Below are positions 50,102-57,593 of a stretch of 59,009 nucleotides of DNA, piece after piece. Under the pieces are notes generated by a model. The model was not told the DNA's origin. It saw nothing but the letters and a program-made list of their open reading frames with translations, and made no database searches. The stretch lies in assembly GCA_021818475.1 (NCBI GenBank), contig JAKADZ010000005.1, forward strand, positions 1 to 59,009. The letters run 5' to 3'. A program made the translations under genes and the position numbers. Source of the DNA: Nanobdellota archaeon. Its GTDB lineage: Archaea; Nanobdellota; Nanobdellia; Pacearchaeales; GW2011-AR1. The first letter of the stretch is position 1, and each line of letters begins with the position of its first letter.

Positions 50102-50473
50102 TTATTGCTTAATATCTTCAAGTGCCTGCTTCTTTTTTATCTCAAGAATTTTTGCAAGATAACTGTCAAATTGTTTCTGTGCTATTTGCAATGCTTCTGC
50201 TCCTACCTCATCATTTGTATAAACTTTTGAATAATTTTCTCCTTGATTTACAGTTACTGATTTTAATTTCCTCTCTTTTCCTAAACTTATATAATCAATT
50301 TTTCGACCATCTTTTTTTGTAACATCAACCTCAATTTTTCTAGATAGAGAAGAGTAACTCAAACAATATACCTTTTCTCCATCAATAATTCCATTAAAAT
50401 CATAAATTGAAGGTGAACAACCTGTTAATCCAATCACTGTTCCAAGAATTAAGGTTTTTGTTAAATTTTTCAT
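50102..50473 (-). CDS. Putative lipoprotein
   Basis: 123 aa. MKNLTKTLILGTVIGLTGCSPS is a short signal peptide ending in a lipobox (LTGC), so Cys19 is probably lipid-modified and the protein is outside-facing. The mature part is small and beta-rich (IIDGEKVYCLSYSSLSRKIEV). No family recognised. CTTTTAAA at 50495-50502 begins 29 nt upstream. Confidence 0.65.
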   Translation of the reverse strand: MKNLTKTLILGTVIGLTGCSPSIYDFNGIIDGEKVYCLSYSSLSRKIEVDVTKKDGRKIDYISLGKERKLKSVTVNQGENYSKVYTNDEVGAEALQIAQKQFDSYLAKILEIKKKQALEDIKQ

Positions 50474-50514
50474 GTTAATTTTTTATTTTGATTATTTAAA
50501 AGAATTATTATTCT

Positions 50515-50841
50515 CTAATAGTCCGGAATATCTTCATCAGGAGAAAATTTTTTCTGTGCTGTTTTTCCTGAACTTGATTTTGCAGAGCTCGCTGTTGAAC
50601 CTGCGCCTGAAGAAACTAAATCATTTGGAGAAATTGAATTAATCATCTGCTTGAATTCCTGAAACTTTTCTGCGGGAATTCTAAGTCCTTTTTTTGTCGG
50701 TCCTGAATATTTATCACTAGTTGTAAATTCTCTTATATCAACGCCGACTTTTCCGTTGTATTCTCTTATTCCTATTACAATATCAGTAGCAGTTCCCTGA
50801 TATTCCCCCTTATTTATTTTTCCGATGTCTTTTTCAACCAT
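50515..50841 (-). CDS. PC4/SUB1-like transcription cofactor
   Basis: 108 aa from ATG 50841. The ORF track extends to 50994, but TATTTAAA (50863-50870) lies in that extension and begins 29 nt before this ATG. DIVIGIREYNGKVGVDIREF...GPTKKGLRIPAEKFQEFKQMINSI is the PC4 single-strand-binding fold (G-K-V-D-R-E-F and T-K-G-I/L). A Ser/Ala-rich linker and acidic tail (PDEDIPDY) follow. Probably binds ssDNA during transcription or repair. Confidence 0.85.
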   Translation of the reverse strand: MVEKDIGKINKGEYQGTATDIVIGIREYNGKVGVDIREFTTSDKYSGPTKKGLRIPAEKFQEFKQMINSISPNDLVSSGAGSTASSAKSSSGKTAQKKFSPDEDIPDY

Positions 50842-50884
50842 GCAATAATAAAAAAAAGTTGGTTTAAATAGTTTTAGATAATCT

Positions 50885-50965
50885 AGGAAAATCTCTCCCC
50901 TCCCGCCCACCCCAAAAGAAAATAAATTAATGATAAAAGCGTTAATAGAAAAATAGGGAAAACAA
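50885..50965. repeat. Dispersed-repeat fragment (copy C)
   Basis: CTCTCCCCTCCCGCCCACCC, then CAAAAGAAAATAAATTAATG and TTAATAGAAAAATAGGGAAAA, echoing copies A and B. It lies upstream of the PC4 promoter, not at a gene end. Confidence 0.5.
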
Positions 50966-51034
50966 AATATATAGATATACAAACATATTCTCAAGCATAA
51001 TTAAGGTTAAAAATGGTATTTTCATAGTTTTTGT

Positions 51035-51178
51035 ATGGCTGAAGAATGTCCTAAGTGTCATGGCACAGGAATTGTGAAAGAAAAAGACGGAAGTGTTCAT
51101 ACTTGCTGGGATTGTCTGCAAAGCGGAAAATATGATGTTCATTCAGAAAAAGTTCCTGACTCTAAAGTTAAGATTTAA
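51035..51178 (+). CDS. 47-aa zinc-finger protein (missed by the ORF track)
   Basis: Translation: MAEECPKCHGTGIVKEKDGS, then VHTCWDCLQSGKYDVHSEKV. The C-x2-C-x-G-x-G plus C-x2-C pattern is half of a DnaJ-type zinc finger. GTTAAAAA at 51006 lies 29 nt before the ATG. It sits just ahead of the pilin-like gene, which has its own TATA box. Function unknown; possibly a protein-folding or RNA-binding adaptor. Confidence 0.65.
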   Translation: MAEECPKCHGTGIVKEKDGSVHTCWDCLQSGKYDVHSEKVPDSKVKI

Positions 51179-51202
51179 ATATTTCATATCTTATTCTACT
51201 GG

Positions 51203-52162
51203 ATGAAAAAAAGAAAGGTGAATGAAGTAAGGGATAAGAAAGGTTTGTCTGACATTGTTGTTACATTAATAATAATTGTTTTATCTCTCGTCGCTATCGG
51301 AGTTGTCTGGGTTGTTGTTTCAAATATTCTAAAATCAGGAACACAGCAGGCAACATCTTCCTTTGGTCAGTTATTTATTTCACTTAAGATACAAAATGTC
51401 ATAATTTATCCAACAGGAAATATTCAGGTAGTTGTGCAGAGGAATTCCGGGCAGGGAGATTTAAATGCTATTAATTTTATTGTTTCAGACGGAACAAATT
51501 CCAAAGTCATTAAACAACCGACGACAATGCAGGAATTAGGAAGCCAGACTTTTTTGTTATCTTCCTCTGATATCGGAATGTATGGAATTAATCAAATTTC
51601 TGTGGCACCTGTTGTTAACTCAAACGGGCAGGAAACTACCGGAAGTGTTCTTGATACTTATGATTTAAAAGATATAACTTTGAAATTTACAACAACCCAT
51701 TCTTCGGGAACAAATCCTTATACTTATTATAAAATTGCAAGCCCCAATTATGTAATTGCAAGCGGAGATTATTTGGAATATGATGTTTATTGTGAAACAA
51801 GCAGTCCGGTCTGTGATGCAGGTACAGAATTAGATTTCACCAGTTCGAGCGGGAGATCTTTAGGTCTTGTAGATCAAAATTCAATTTCTAACAATTTTGG
51901 CACACCTTCTGAAGCTCAATATGCAAGCGGGAAATGGTATCATAGAAAAGTAAATTTAGCTTCAGCAGTCGGGCAAAAAATTATCGCATTTGATTTAGTT
52001 GAAGAATCAGATACCCCCGGCAATTACATTTCTTATTATCGTAATATTGGAATAACTAATGGGGGAAATGTACAGTCAACAATTTATCAGAATGGTGATC
52101 CCTCGCTAAGTCAGATTAATTATGCAAATCTCGCTTCTAATTATGGAGTTAGCACGATTTAA
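51203..52162 (+). CDS. Pilin/archaellin-like adhesin with a different C-terminal domain
   Basis: 319 aa. The N-terminus KKGLSDIVVTLIIIVLSLVAI and the following VSNILKSGTQQA are nearly identical, also at DNA level, to the gene at 9263. The stalk (residues 45-150) is diverged. The C-terminal domain is unrelated to GGGWT: a jelly-roll-like region with DITLKFTTTHSSGTNPYTYYKI, GDYLEYDVYCETSS and KWYHRKVNLASAVGQKIIAFDL, resembling carbohydrate-binding modules. TTTAAATA at 51174-51181 begins 29 nt before the ATG. Role: filament or anchored adhesin with a different target. Confidence 0.82.
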   Translation: MKKRKVNEVRDKKGLSDIVVTLIIIVLSLVAIGVVWVVVSNILKSGTQQATSSFGQLFISLKIQNVIIYPTGNIQVVVQRNSGQGDLNAINFIVSDGTNSKVIKQPTTMQELGSQTFLLSSSDIGMYGINQISVAPVVNSNGQETTGSVLDTYDLKDITLKFTTTHSSGTNPYTYYKIASPNYVIASGDYLEYDVYCETSSPVCDAGTELDFTSSSGRSLGLVDQNSISNNFGTPSEAQYASGKWYHRKVNLASAVGQKIIAFDLVEESDTPGNYISYYRNIGITNGGNVQSTIYQNGDPSLSQINYANLASNYGVSTI

Positions 52163-53182
52163 TTATTCTTCTTCAAGAATAGGACTTATGTAAGGCTTTT
52201 CCTGAGATTGACTAATAATAGATTCTAATTTAGAAATCATTTGTTCGATTATTTTTTCTTTTGGTTCGTATATGTCAAATCTGGTTATTTCAGGAACTTT
52301 ACTTCCATATCTTTTACATGCTTCTCCGTAGAGTTCATCTATCCATGAAGTTGCATACCTGTGGTTTACCATTACCTGATATTCAAAATTTTTTTCATGA
52401 TCATCCAGAATTCTATTTCCGCAGCGCTGCCCTTTTAATGTTGCATAATCTATTATTTTCCAATTAGCAGGGCCAACTACTAAAAAAATATGTGTTGGGG
52501 GATTTCCAAATGCTATTTCATGTCCCGGCAGAGATAAATATTGTTCTCTTGAAATTCCGTCTGGAAGATTTTCTTTATCCTGAATTTGATAGCATGCAGA
52601 TTCCTCGCTTCTGCTTCGGATTATTATTTTCTTTTTTTCTCTTAGGATTTTTCTGAATCTGAAAAATTCTTCTGAACGGTATGCCTGATGTGCGAGAGCT
52701 GCTGCGATAGGATTCATCTCGCTAAAAAATTGTGAGCGGTATAATTCAAATCCGCGAACAGTCTGTCCTGCCCCTCTTCTTGTTGGCTCTTCCATAATCC
52801 AAGCATCTGCAGAACTGGGTTCTATATATTCGGTGATATCATTATGAACCATTGAAGCTATAATCAAATCTTTACTGTGACCATTTCCAATAAGCAAGTC
52901 GTTGGCATATTGCAGAAAATCTCTTGAAGACATTGTTGAAACTGATTTGCATTCATCTACCTCTTTCATGAACGATTTAAAATTTAGATAATTGTTTCCC
53001 CATGATCTTGATATTACTCTTTGAAATCTTTCCGAGTGAAATAAGGCTTCAATTTCTGTGCCCCTTATATCTCTAACTTTTTTTCCTTTTGTACTAAGAT
53101 GTTCTATTAATCCATCAATCTGTGTAGTTGTTCCGCTAAAATCGCAGCCAGAAATAACTAAATCAATAAACTTTTTTTCCAT
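52163..53182 (-). CDS. Thymidylate-kinase-like P-loop protein with altered Walker A
   Basis: 339 aa, longer than the usual 200-210 of thymidylate kinase. The P-loop reads LVISGCDFSGTTTQIDGLIEHL, equivalent to GxDxSGKSTQ but with Thr where the catalytic Lys belongs. Later blocks match too: EEPTRRGAGQTVRG, IIIRSRSEESACYQIQ (DRyxxSxxAYQ position), and THIFLVVGPANW. It may be an archaeal dTMP-kinase variant or a non-catalytic relative. It abuts the converging pilin gene with zero gap. The expected TATA box is 31-32 nt upstream, slightly off the usual 29. Confidence 0.7.
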   Translation of the reverse strand: MEKKFIDLVISGCDFSGTTTQIDGLIEHLSTKGKKVRDIRGTEIEALFHSERFQRVISRSWGNNYLNFKSFMKEVDECKSVSTMSSRDFLQYANDLLIGNGHSKDLIIASMVHNDITEYIEPSSADAWIMEEPTRRGAGQTVRGFELYRSQFFSEMNPIAAALAHQAYRSEEFFRFRKILREKKKIIIRSRSEESACYQIQDKENLPDGISREQYLSLPGHEIAFGNPPTHIFLVVGPANWKIIDYATLKGQRCGNRILDDHEKNFEYQVMVNHRYATSWIDELYGEACKRYGSKVPEITRFDIYEPKEKIIEQMISKLESIISQSQEKPYISPILEEE

Positions 53183-53266
53183 ATGGCTTATAAAATTTAT
53201 TTTTCTTTTTAAAGAAATATCTTTTTAGAAATATATTTTAACTTAAACAAAACTTGCTTTTATTAA

Positions 53267-53404
53267 TTTTATCTGAGAGGAAAACTAAATAAAAATCTCT
53301 TTCACAATTTTTATTTGAGAAAGAAATCAGATAAAGCTAGCTTTGATTATTTTTATCTGCGAGGAAAACTAAATAAAAATCGCTTTCACAATTTTTATTT
53401 GAGA
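53267..53404. repeat. Duplicated 3' tail of the cyclophilin gene
   Basis: Two 54-bp copies (53267-53320 and 53351-53404), offset 84 bp, differ at two positions. The copy at 53351 encodes [11 protein letters not shown]-stop of the cyclophilin gene (minus strand); the other, downstream, would encode SQIKIVKEIFI-stop. The spacer has the palindrome AAAGCTAGCTTT. Confidence 0.85.
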
Positions 53405-53950
53405 GATAGGTTCGTCATTGGAATCTGTCTGGACTTTTGACATTTTTTCTACAACATCCATCCCGCTTATAACTTTTCCAAAAACGGCGTAGCCATCATC
53501 ACGGACACCGTAATTTAAGAAAGTATTATCTGCTACATTTATGAAAAATTGTGATGTTGCCGAATCATCGACGTTTGTTCTTGCCATTGCAACTGTTCCA
53601 ATGTCATTTGAAAGTCCATTCTGGGATTCTAGTTTTATCGGAGCATGAGTTGGTTTCTGATTTCCTTCTGTGTCAAATCCCCCTCCCTGAACCATAAATC
53701 CTGCGATTATTCTGTGAAAGATTGTGTTGTCATAAAATCCTTCACTGACATATTGTTTGAAATTTGCAACAGTTATCGGAGCTTTATCAGGATAAAGTTC
53801 TATCACTATATTTCCTATTGTAGTTTCAAGTTCTACTTTATTTGACTCTAAAGTGTTTGTATTTTTCACCGTGTTTCCTGTCATTTTCATTGTTAAAAAT
53901 ATTCCTCCGACAATAAGAATTAAAATGAATATAAAAATTATCTTTTTCAT
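53369..53950 (-). CDS. Peptidyl-prolyl cis-trans isomerase, cyclophilin type, membrane-anchored
   Basis: 193 aa. An N-terminal membrane segment (residues 3-20) puts the enzyme outside. The cyclophilin fold shows [39 protein letters not shown] (catalytic Arg), [22 protein letters not shown] and [14 protein letters not shown]. It would assist folding of exported proteins, of which this genome has many. The 3' end is duplicated 84 bp downstream. It starts 6 bases after the S10 stop, so it is probably read with rps10. Confidence 0.94.
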   Translation of the reverse strand: MKKIIFIFILILIVGGIFLTMKMTGNTVKNTNTLESNKVELETTIGNIVIELYPDKAPITVANFKQYVSEGFYDNTIFHRIIAGFMVQGGGFDTEGNQKPTHAPIKLESQNGLSNDIGTVAMARTNVDDSATSQFFINVADNTFLNYGVRDDGYAVFGKVISGMDVVEKMSKVQTDSNDEPISQIKIVKAIFI

Positions 53951-53956
53951 AAAGAA

Positions 53957-54265
53957 CTAATCTTTCATCTCTATTTTTATGTTGACGTTCTTAGGGATAT
54001 ACATCTTCATAATATTGTGAAGTATTTTTTCGTTTGCAGGGAAATCGATTAATCTTTTGTGGATTCTCATTTCAAATCTGTCGAAAGTTGCAGTTCCGTT
54101 ACCGCAGGGTGATTTTCTTGTTGTGATTTTTAGCTTTTTAGTTGGCAAAGGAACAGGACCTGATATTGTAATTCCTGATTTTTTGGCTATATCTTTGATA
54201 GAATCACAGATAGTATTGAGGGCTTCAATGTCTGTACTGTTTAATTTTATTCTAACTTTTGTCAT
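53957..54265 (-). CDS. rps10: Ribosomal protein S10 (uS10)
   Basis: 102 aa from ATG 54265; the ORF track's extension to 54319 runs through the promoter (TTTTAAAC, 54287-54294, 29 nt before this ATG). MTKVRIKLNSTDIEALNTIC, ISGPVPLPTKKLKITTRKSPCG and FEMRIHKRLIDF are S10 signatures. It is part of the 30S head. The palindrome GATAATTATC directly precedes the start codon. Its usual partner EF-1A is not adjacent. Confidence 0.96.
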   Translation of the reverse strand: MTKVRIKLNSTDIEALNTICDSIKDIAKKSGITISGPVPLPTKKLKITTRKSPCGNGTATFDRFEMRIHKRLIDFPANEKILHNIMKMYIPKNVNIKIEMKD

Positions 54266-54308
54266 GATAATTATCATTTGAAAATAGTTTAAAAACCTTT
54301 TTATGGGC

Positions 54309-54578
54309 TTAAAGGTCAAATTCTTCGATAAAATCTACTATTGACCTGTAACGTTCCAGAAACCTAAAACCCATATCAGTAAGGATTATGAATTTTTCCT
54401 CTTTGTTAATCACTTCTTTTACGAGGTTTCTCCTAATTAAATCAACGTAATATTCCTTAAAACTGGCAGAAGACAACCCTGATTTTCTCAGCAGTGGAGT
54501 CGGCTTTATGGAATTTTTATTTTTTTTTATGATTTCCAATATGTCTTTCATAATTTCCAATTTAGCTCTTTTTCCCAT
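54309..54578 (-). CDS. Winged-helix DNA-binding protein
   Basis: 89 aa. MGKRAKLEIMKDILEIIKKN, PTPLLRKSGLSSASFKEYYVDLI and EKFIILTDMGFRFLERY form the archaeal HTH_45-type winged helix (helix, recognition helix, wing, tail). Such proteins regulate adjacent genes. The ATG directly follows the stop of the 7-TM gene upstream, giving one transcript that is divergent from the ABC operon, its likely target by position only. Confidence 0.82.
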   Translation of the reverse strand: MGKRAKLEIMKDILEIIKKNKNSIKPTPLLRKSGLSSASFKEYYVDLIRRNLVKEVINKEEKFIILTDMGFRFLERYRSIVDFIEEFDL

Positions 54579-55259
54579 TTAATCTCCCACTCTCTTTAAT
54601 ACTTTGTAAAGTATTATCATAAATATTGAAATTGAAGCAAGGTAAAGCGCCATCTGGAAAAACTGGAAGAAGTCCGGAACTAATATATCTATTATATTCA
54701 AACTTCCGAATATAAACAGAAGCGTATAAATTATGAACAGGTTTCTTTCTTTTTTCTTTTTATAATCTTTCTGATTTGTCAGCAGAACTATGAATGCAAT
54801 TATCAAGAGTATGATATTCAATATAAAAGGCATTTCGGGTCCGGTGAAGAAAATTCCGACCAGTGCAATAACCAAAGCAACTATGTTAAAGATATAAAAT
54901 AGTCTCCTTGAATTTTTGGAATTATTTTTCCATATAATACTGTACAGTAAATAGAATATTGCCATAGAGGTAAAATAAAGATAGAAAAACAGGGAGATTA
55001 TTCCTATAAACATCGGAGATGTTTCGAGAATTCCCTTGGCATCAAAAAAAGCCAGAAGAAATTTTATTGAATATCTGAAAAAATATGCAATTGCGAAAAA
55101 TAAAAATGCCTGCCTGAAATATTTTATTCCCTTATATGAACTAAGCTGATACATTTCTTTTGTTGCATGATAAATCATCAGACTGCATATTATAATTATG
55201 AATGAATAAATTAGTTCAGTACTTGCATTTCCCTGAAGTAAAAAGTTTATCGGAGGCAT
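54579..55259 (-). CDS. Seven-pass membrane protein, unknown function
   Basis: 226 aa with about seven membrane segments and short loops (e.g. LIYSFIIIICSLMIYHA, FYLYFTSMAIFYLLYSII, LFIIYTLLFIFGSLNII). The layout resembles 7-TM sensor modules of histidine kinases but no kinase is attached. With the winged-helix gene directly downstream it could be a two-part membrane sensor/regulator. TTTAATAA at 55281-55288 starts 29 nt upstream. Confidence 0.65.
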   Translation of the reverse strand: MPPINFLLQGNASTELIYSFIIIICSLMIYHATKEMYQLSSYKGIKYFRQAFLFFAIAYFFRYSIKFLLAFFDAKGILETSPMFIGIISLFFYLYFTSMAIFYLLYSIIWKNNSKNSRRLFYIFNIVALVIALVGIFFTGPEMPFILNIILLIIAFIVLLTNQKDYKKKKERNLFIIYTLLFIFGSLNIIDILVPDFFQFFQMALYLASISIFMIILYKVLKRVGD

Positions 55260-55352
55260 TTTGATAATAATACTTACTGCTTATTAAATGTTTATAAGAG
55301 AAATGGACATAAAATCCACCTTTCTTATAAATAAAATATATTTTTGTCTGCC

Positions 55353-55718
55353 ATGAAGAAAAAAAATCCGTCTCAGAAAAATAACAAGACAAAGAAAATA
55401 ATAATTATATCCATTGTTTCTATTTTAATTCTGGCAGCTGCAGGATTTTTTGTTTATGATAATTTCATCAAAAAAGATTTCAGGCATGGATTTAATTTCA
55501 CCGGAAATTATACTTCAGGAAGAAGAGGGAACTACACTCTCGACGAAACAACCCAAAATCAAATAACCTCTTTTTTTCAGAGTTCCCCTTCTTCATCTGA
55601 AGTTCAGGATTATTGCAGCAAAAATCCAATGTATTGCGGATATTATTGCAGAAAAATTAATCCCAATGACAGCGTATGTACAGAAGTAAATCAGATATTT
55701 CAAAATATGAGAAGATGA
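55353..55718 (+). CDS. Small membrane-anchored protein, first gene of the ABC operon
   Basis: 121 aa from ATG 55353, which is 29 nt after the start of CTTATAAA (55324); the TTG at 55344 is less likely. Basic N-terminus, one membrane segment (IIIISIVSILILAAAGFFVY), then an outside part with three or four cysteines near the end (DYCSKNPMYCGYYCRKI, DSVCTE). It overlaps the ATPase gene by 4 bases (ATGA). A periplasm-like accessory role in export is plausible. Confidence 0.7.
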   Translation: MKKKNPSQKNNKTKKIIIISIVSILILAAAGFFVYDNFIKKDFRHGFNFTGNYTSGRRGNYTLDETTQNQITSFFQSSPSSSEVQDYCSKNPMYCGYYCRKINPNDSVCTEVNQIFQNMRR

Positions 55719-56410
55719 AAGAAAAATTAATATCAATAAATGAAGTGTGGAAAAAATATGATATGGGGAAGACAGAACCTCTCGTTGTCCTTAAAGAAAT
55801 TAATCTGACAATTAATAAGGGAGATTTTGTTGTTATTACGGGGCCGTCAGGATCAGGCAAAAGTACAATGGTTAATCTTGTCGGTGTTTTGGATAAGCCC
55901 TCATGGGGAACAATTTTTCTTAAAGATACAAATATTGAAAGTATGGGGGAGTCTTCTTTATCTTCCCTCAGAGGAAAAACTATCGGATTTATTTTTCAGC
56001 AGTTTAATCTTCTTCCGACTCTTACTGCCCTTCAGAATGTGATGCTTCCGATGGAAATAATTGATATTCCCGAATCTTATGCAAAAGAAAGAGCACAGAA
56101 TCTTCTTGAAGCATTGAATTTAGGGGACAGGTTAGACCACAAACCAAATGAATTATCCGGGGGGCAGCAGCAGAGAGTTGCAATTGCCCGGGCACTGGCA
56201 AATAATCCAGAAATTATCCTTGCTGATGAACCTACAGGAAACCTTGATTCTGCAACAGGAAAATTTGTAATGGATTATCTCGGAAAACTTCACCGAGAAG
56301 GAAAAACAATAATTTTAATTACCCATGATTTAAGCCTCATAAAATATGGAAAAAGAATTATCCATATTAAAGACGGAAAAATAGAGAAAGAGGTCAATAA
56401 CAGAGACTGA
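55715..56410 (+). CDS. ABC transporter ATP-binding protein, MacB/LolD type
   Basis: 231 aa from ATG 55715, which overlaps the upstream stop; the track's start at 55676 lies within the previous gene. Walker [12 protein letters not shown]-loop [10 protein letters not shown], signature [15 protein letters not shown], Walker [13 protein letters not shown], switch THD. It drives the FtsX/MacB-like permease encoded two genes downstream. A small hairpin follows the stop. Confidence 0.95.
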   Translation: MKEKLISINEVWKKYDMGKTEPLVVLKEINLTINKGDFVVITGPSGSGKSTMVNLVGVLDKPSWGTIFLKDTNIESMGESSLSSLRGKTIGFIFQQFNLLPTLTALQNVMLPMEIIDIPESYAKERAQNLLEALNLGDRLDHKPNELSGGQQQRVAIARALANNPEIILADEPTGNLDSATGKFVMDYLGKLHREGKTIILITHDLSLIKYGKRIIHIKDGKIEKEVNNRD

Positions 56411-56427
56411 TGGATTTTTGGTCCATC
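56409..56427 (+). terminator. Hairpin after the ABC ATPase gene
   Basis: GATGGA-TTTTTGG-TCCATC followed by TTATTT. It separates the ATPase gene from the next gene, which has its own TATA box at 56431. It may be a partial terminator within the operon. Confidence 0.4.
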
Positions 56428-56459
56428 TTATTTAAAAATAAAAAAATAAAAATTATTTT

Positions 56460-57578
56460 ATGGAAAAAAATTTAATAACGGCAAACGGAATGAAAATATT
56501 TCTTTTACTCTTAGTTGGAGTAGTGCTGACAAATGTTGTTTCTGCACAGGTTACAACAACCAATTTAACTTTTTCTCCTGATTCAATTGTTCAGATTCAG
56601 CAGTTGAGATATGATCCCTATCCTGTTAGCCCAGGAGATTATTTTGATTTCTGGATTAGTGTGCAGTCTCTTCAAAGTTATGGTGCATATAATCTTAAAT
56701 TTGTATTGGATCCAACTTATCCTTTTTCATTGGATTCAAATGATAGCGGAGAAAGAGATTTTGGTCCTAATGATGCTGCATCCATGGTTCTTCATTATAA
56801 GGTAAGAGTTGATCAAAACGCAGTTGCAGGAAATAATGATTTAAAATTAGATTATTATGTTAATGGCATAGAATATACCCAAACATTTTCTATTGATGTG
56901 GAAAATCCGCAGACAACTTTTGATGCAGTTATTCAGGAGATAAGCGGTTCAAGTGTCTCAATTGCCATTGCTAATACAGGAACAAATACTGCAAATTCAG
57001 TCATTGTTAAAATTCCTGACCAGGATTCATTTATTGCTTCAGGAACTAACGGGCAGATGGTTGGAAATCTTAACAGTGGAGATTACAGCATCGTCGGATT
57101 TACATTACTTCCAAAGAGAAGTTTTTCTTCAACTTCAGATTCTACTTCCCAGACTGCATCGACTTCTTCAGTTAAGGGCACACAATCCAGCGGAAGCGAT
57201 AATTACCAAAGTCAAAATACAAGTCTGAAATTTGAAATTGATTATACTGATTCAATTGGAGTTAGAAGAACTGTTGATATGTCACTTCCTCTTAAATTAA
57301 GTCCTGTGAGCAGCAGCACTTCTACTACGGGTTATTCATCATATGGAAATTTCAGGGGAAGACAAACGAGTTCATGGTCTGTCTGGTATACCGTTCTTAT
57401 TATCTTTGGTGTCGGAGGAATAATTTTATTCATAGCCAACAAGAAAAATCCTAAATTAGTAAAAGGAATTTTCGCTAAAATAAATCCAAAAAATTTATTC
57501 AAAAAGAAAAAAGGAAATTACACAGGCGAACTTCCTGACTGGATAAAGAACGCAAAAGAGAAGGAGAAAAATAAATAA
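56460..57578 (+). CDS. Secreted/membrane protein with CARDB/NEW3-like domains, transporter-associated
   Basis: 372 aa. Signal (FLLLLVGVVLTNVVSAQ), two beta-sandwich domains with QLRYDPYPVSPGDYFDFWISVQ and AVIQEISGSSVSIAIANTGTNTANSV (COG1361-like S-layer/CARDB style), a Ser/Thr-rich stretch, a C-terminal membrane segment (VWYTVLIIFGVGGIILFIA) and a basic tail. Proteins of this kind often sit between MacB-type ATPase and permease genes in archaea. Probably the extracytoplasmic partner of the exporter. TTTAAAAA at 56431 starts 29 nt upstream. Confidence 0.78.
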   Translation: MEKNLITANGMKIFLLLLVGVVLTNVVSAQVTTTNLTFSPDSIVQIQQLRYDPYPVSPGDYFDFWISVQSLQSYGAYNLKFVLDPTYPFSLDSNDSGERDFGPNDAASMVLHYKVRVDQNAVAGNNDLKLDYYVNGIEYTQTFSIDVENPQTTFDAVIQEISGSSVSIAIANTGTNTANSVIVKIPDQDSFIASGTNGQMVGNLNSGDYSIVGFTLLPKRSFSSTSDSTSQTASTSSVKGTQSSGSDNYQSQNTSLKFEIDYTDSIGVRRTVDMSLPLKLSPVSSSTSTTGYSSYGNFRGRQTSSWSVWYTVLIIFGVGGIILFIANKKNPKLVKGIFAKINPKNLFKKKKGNYTGELPDWIKNAKEKEKNK

Positions 57579-57593
57579 ATTCTCTCATGAAAA

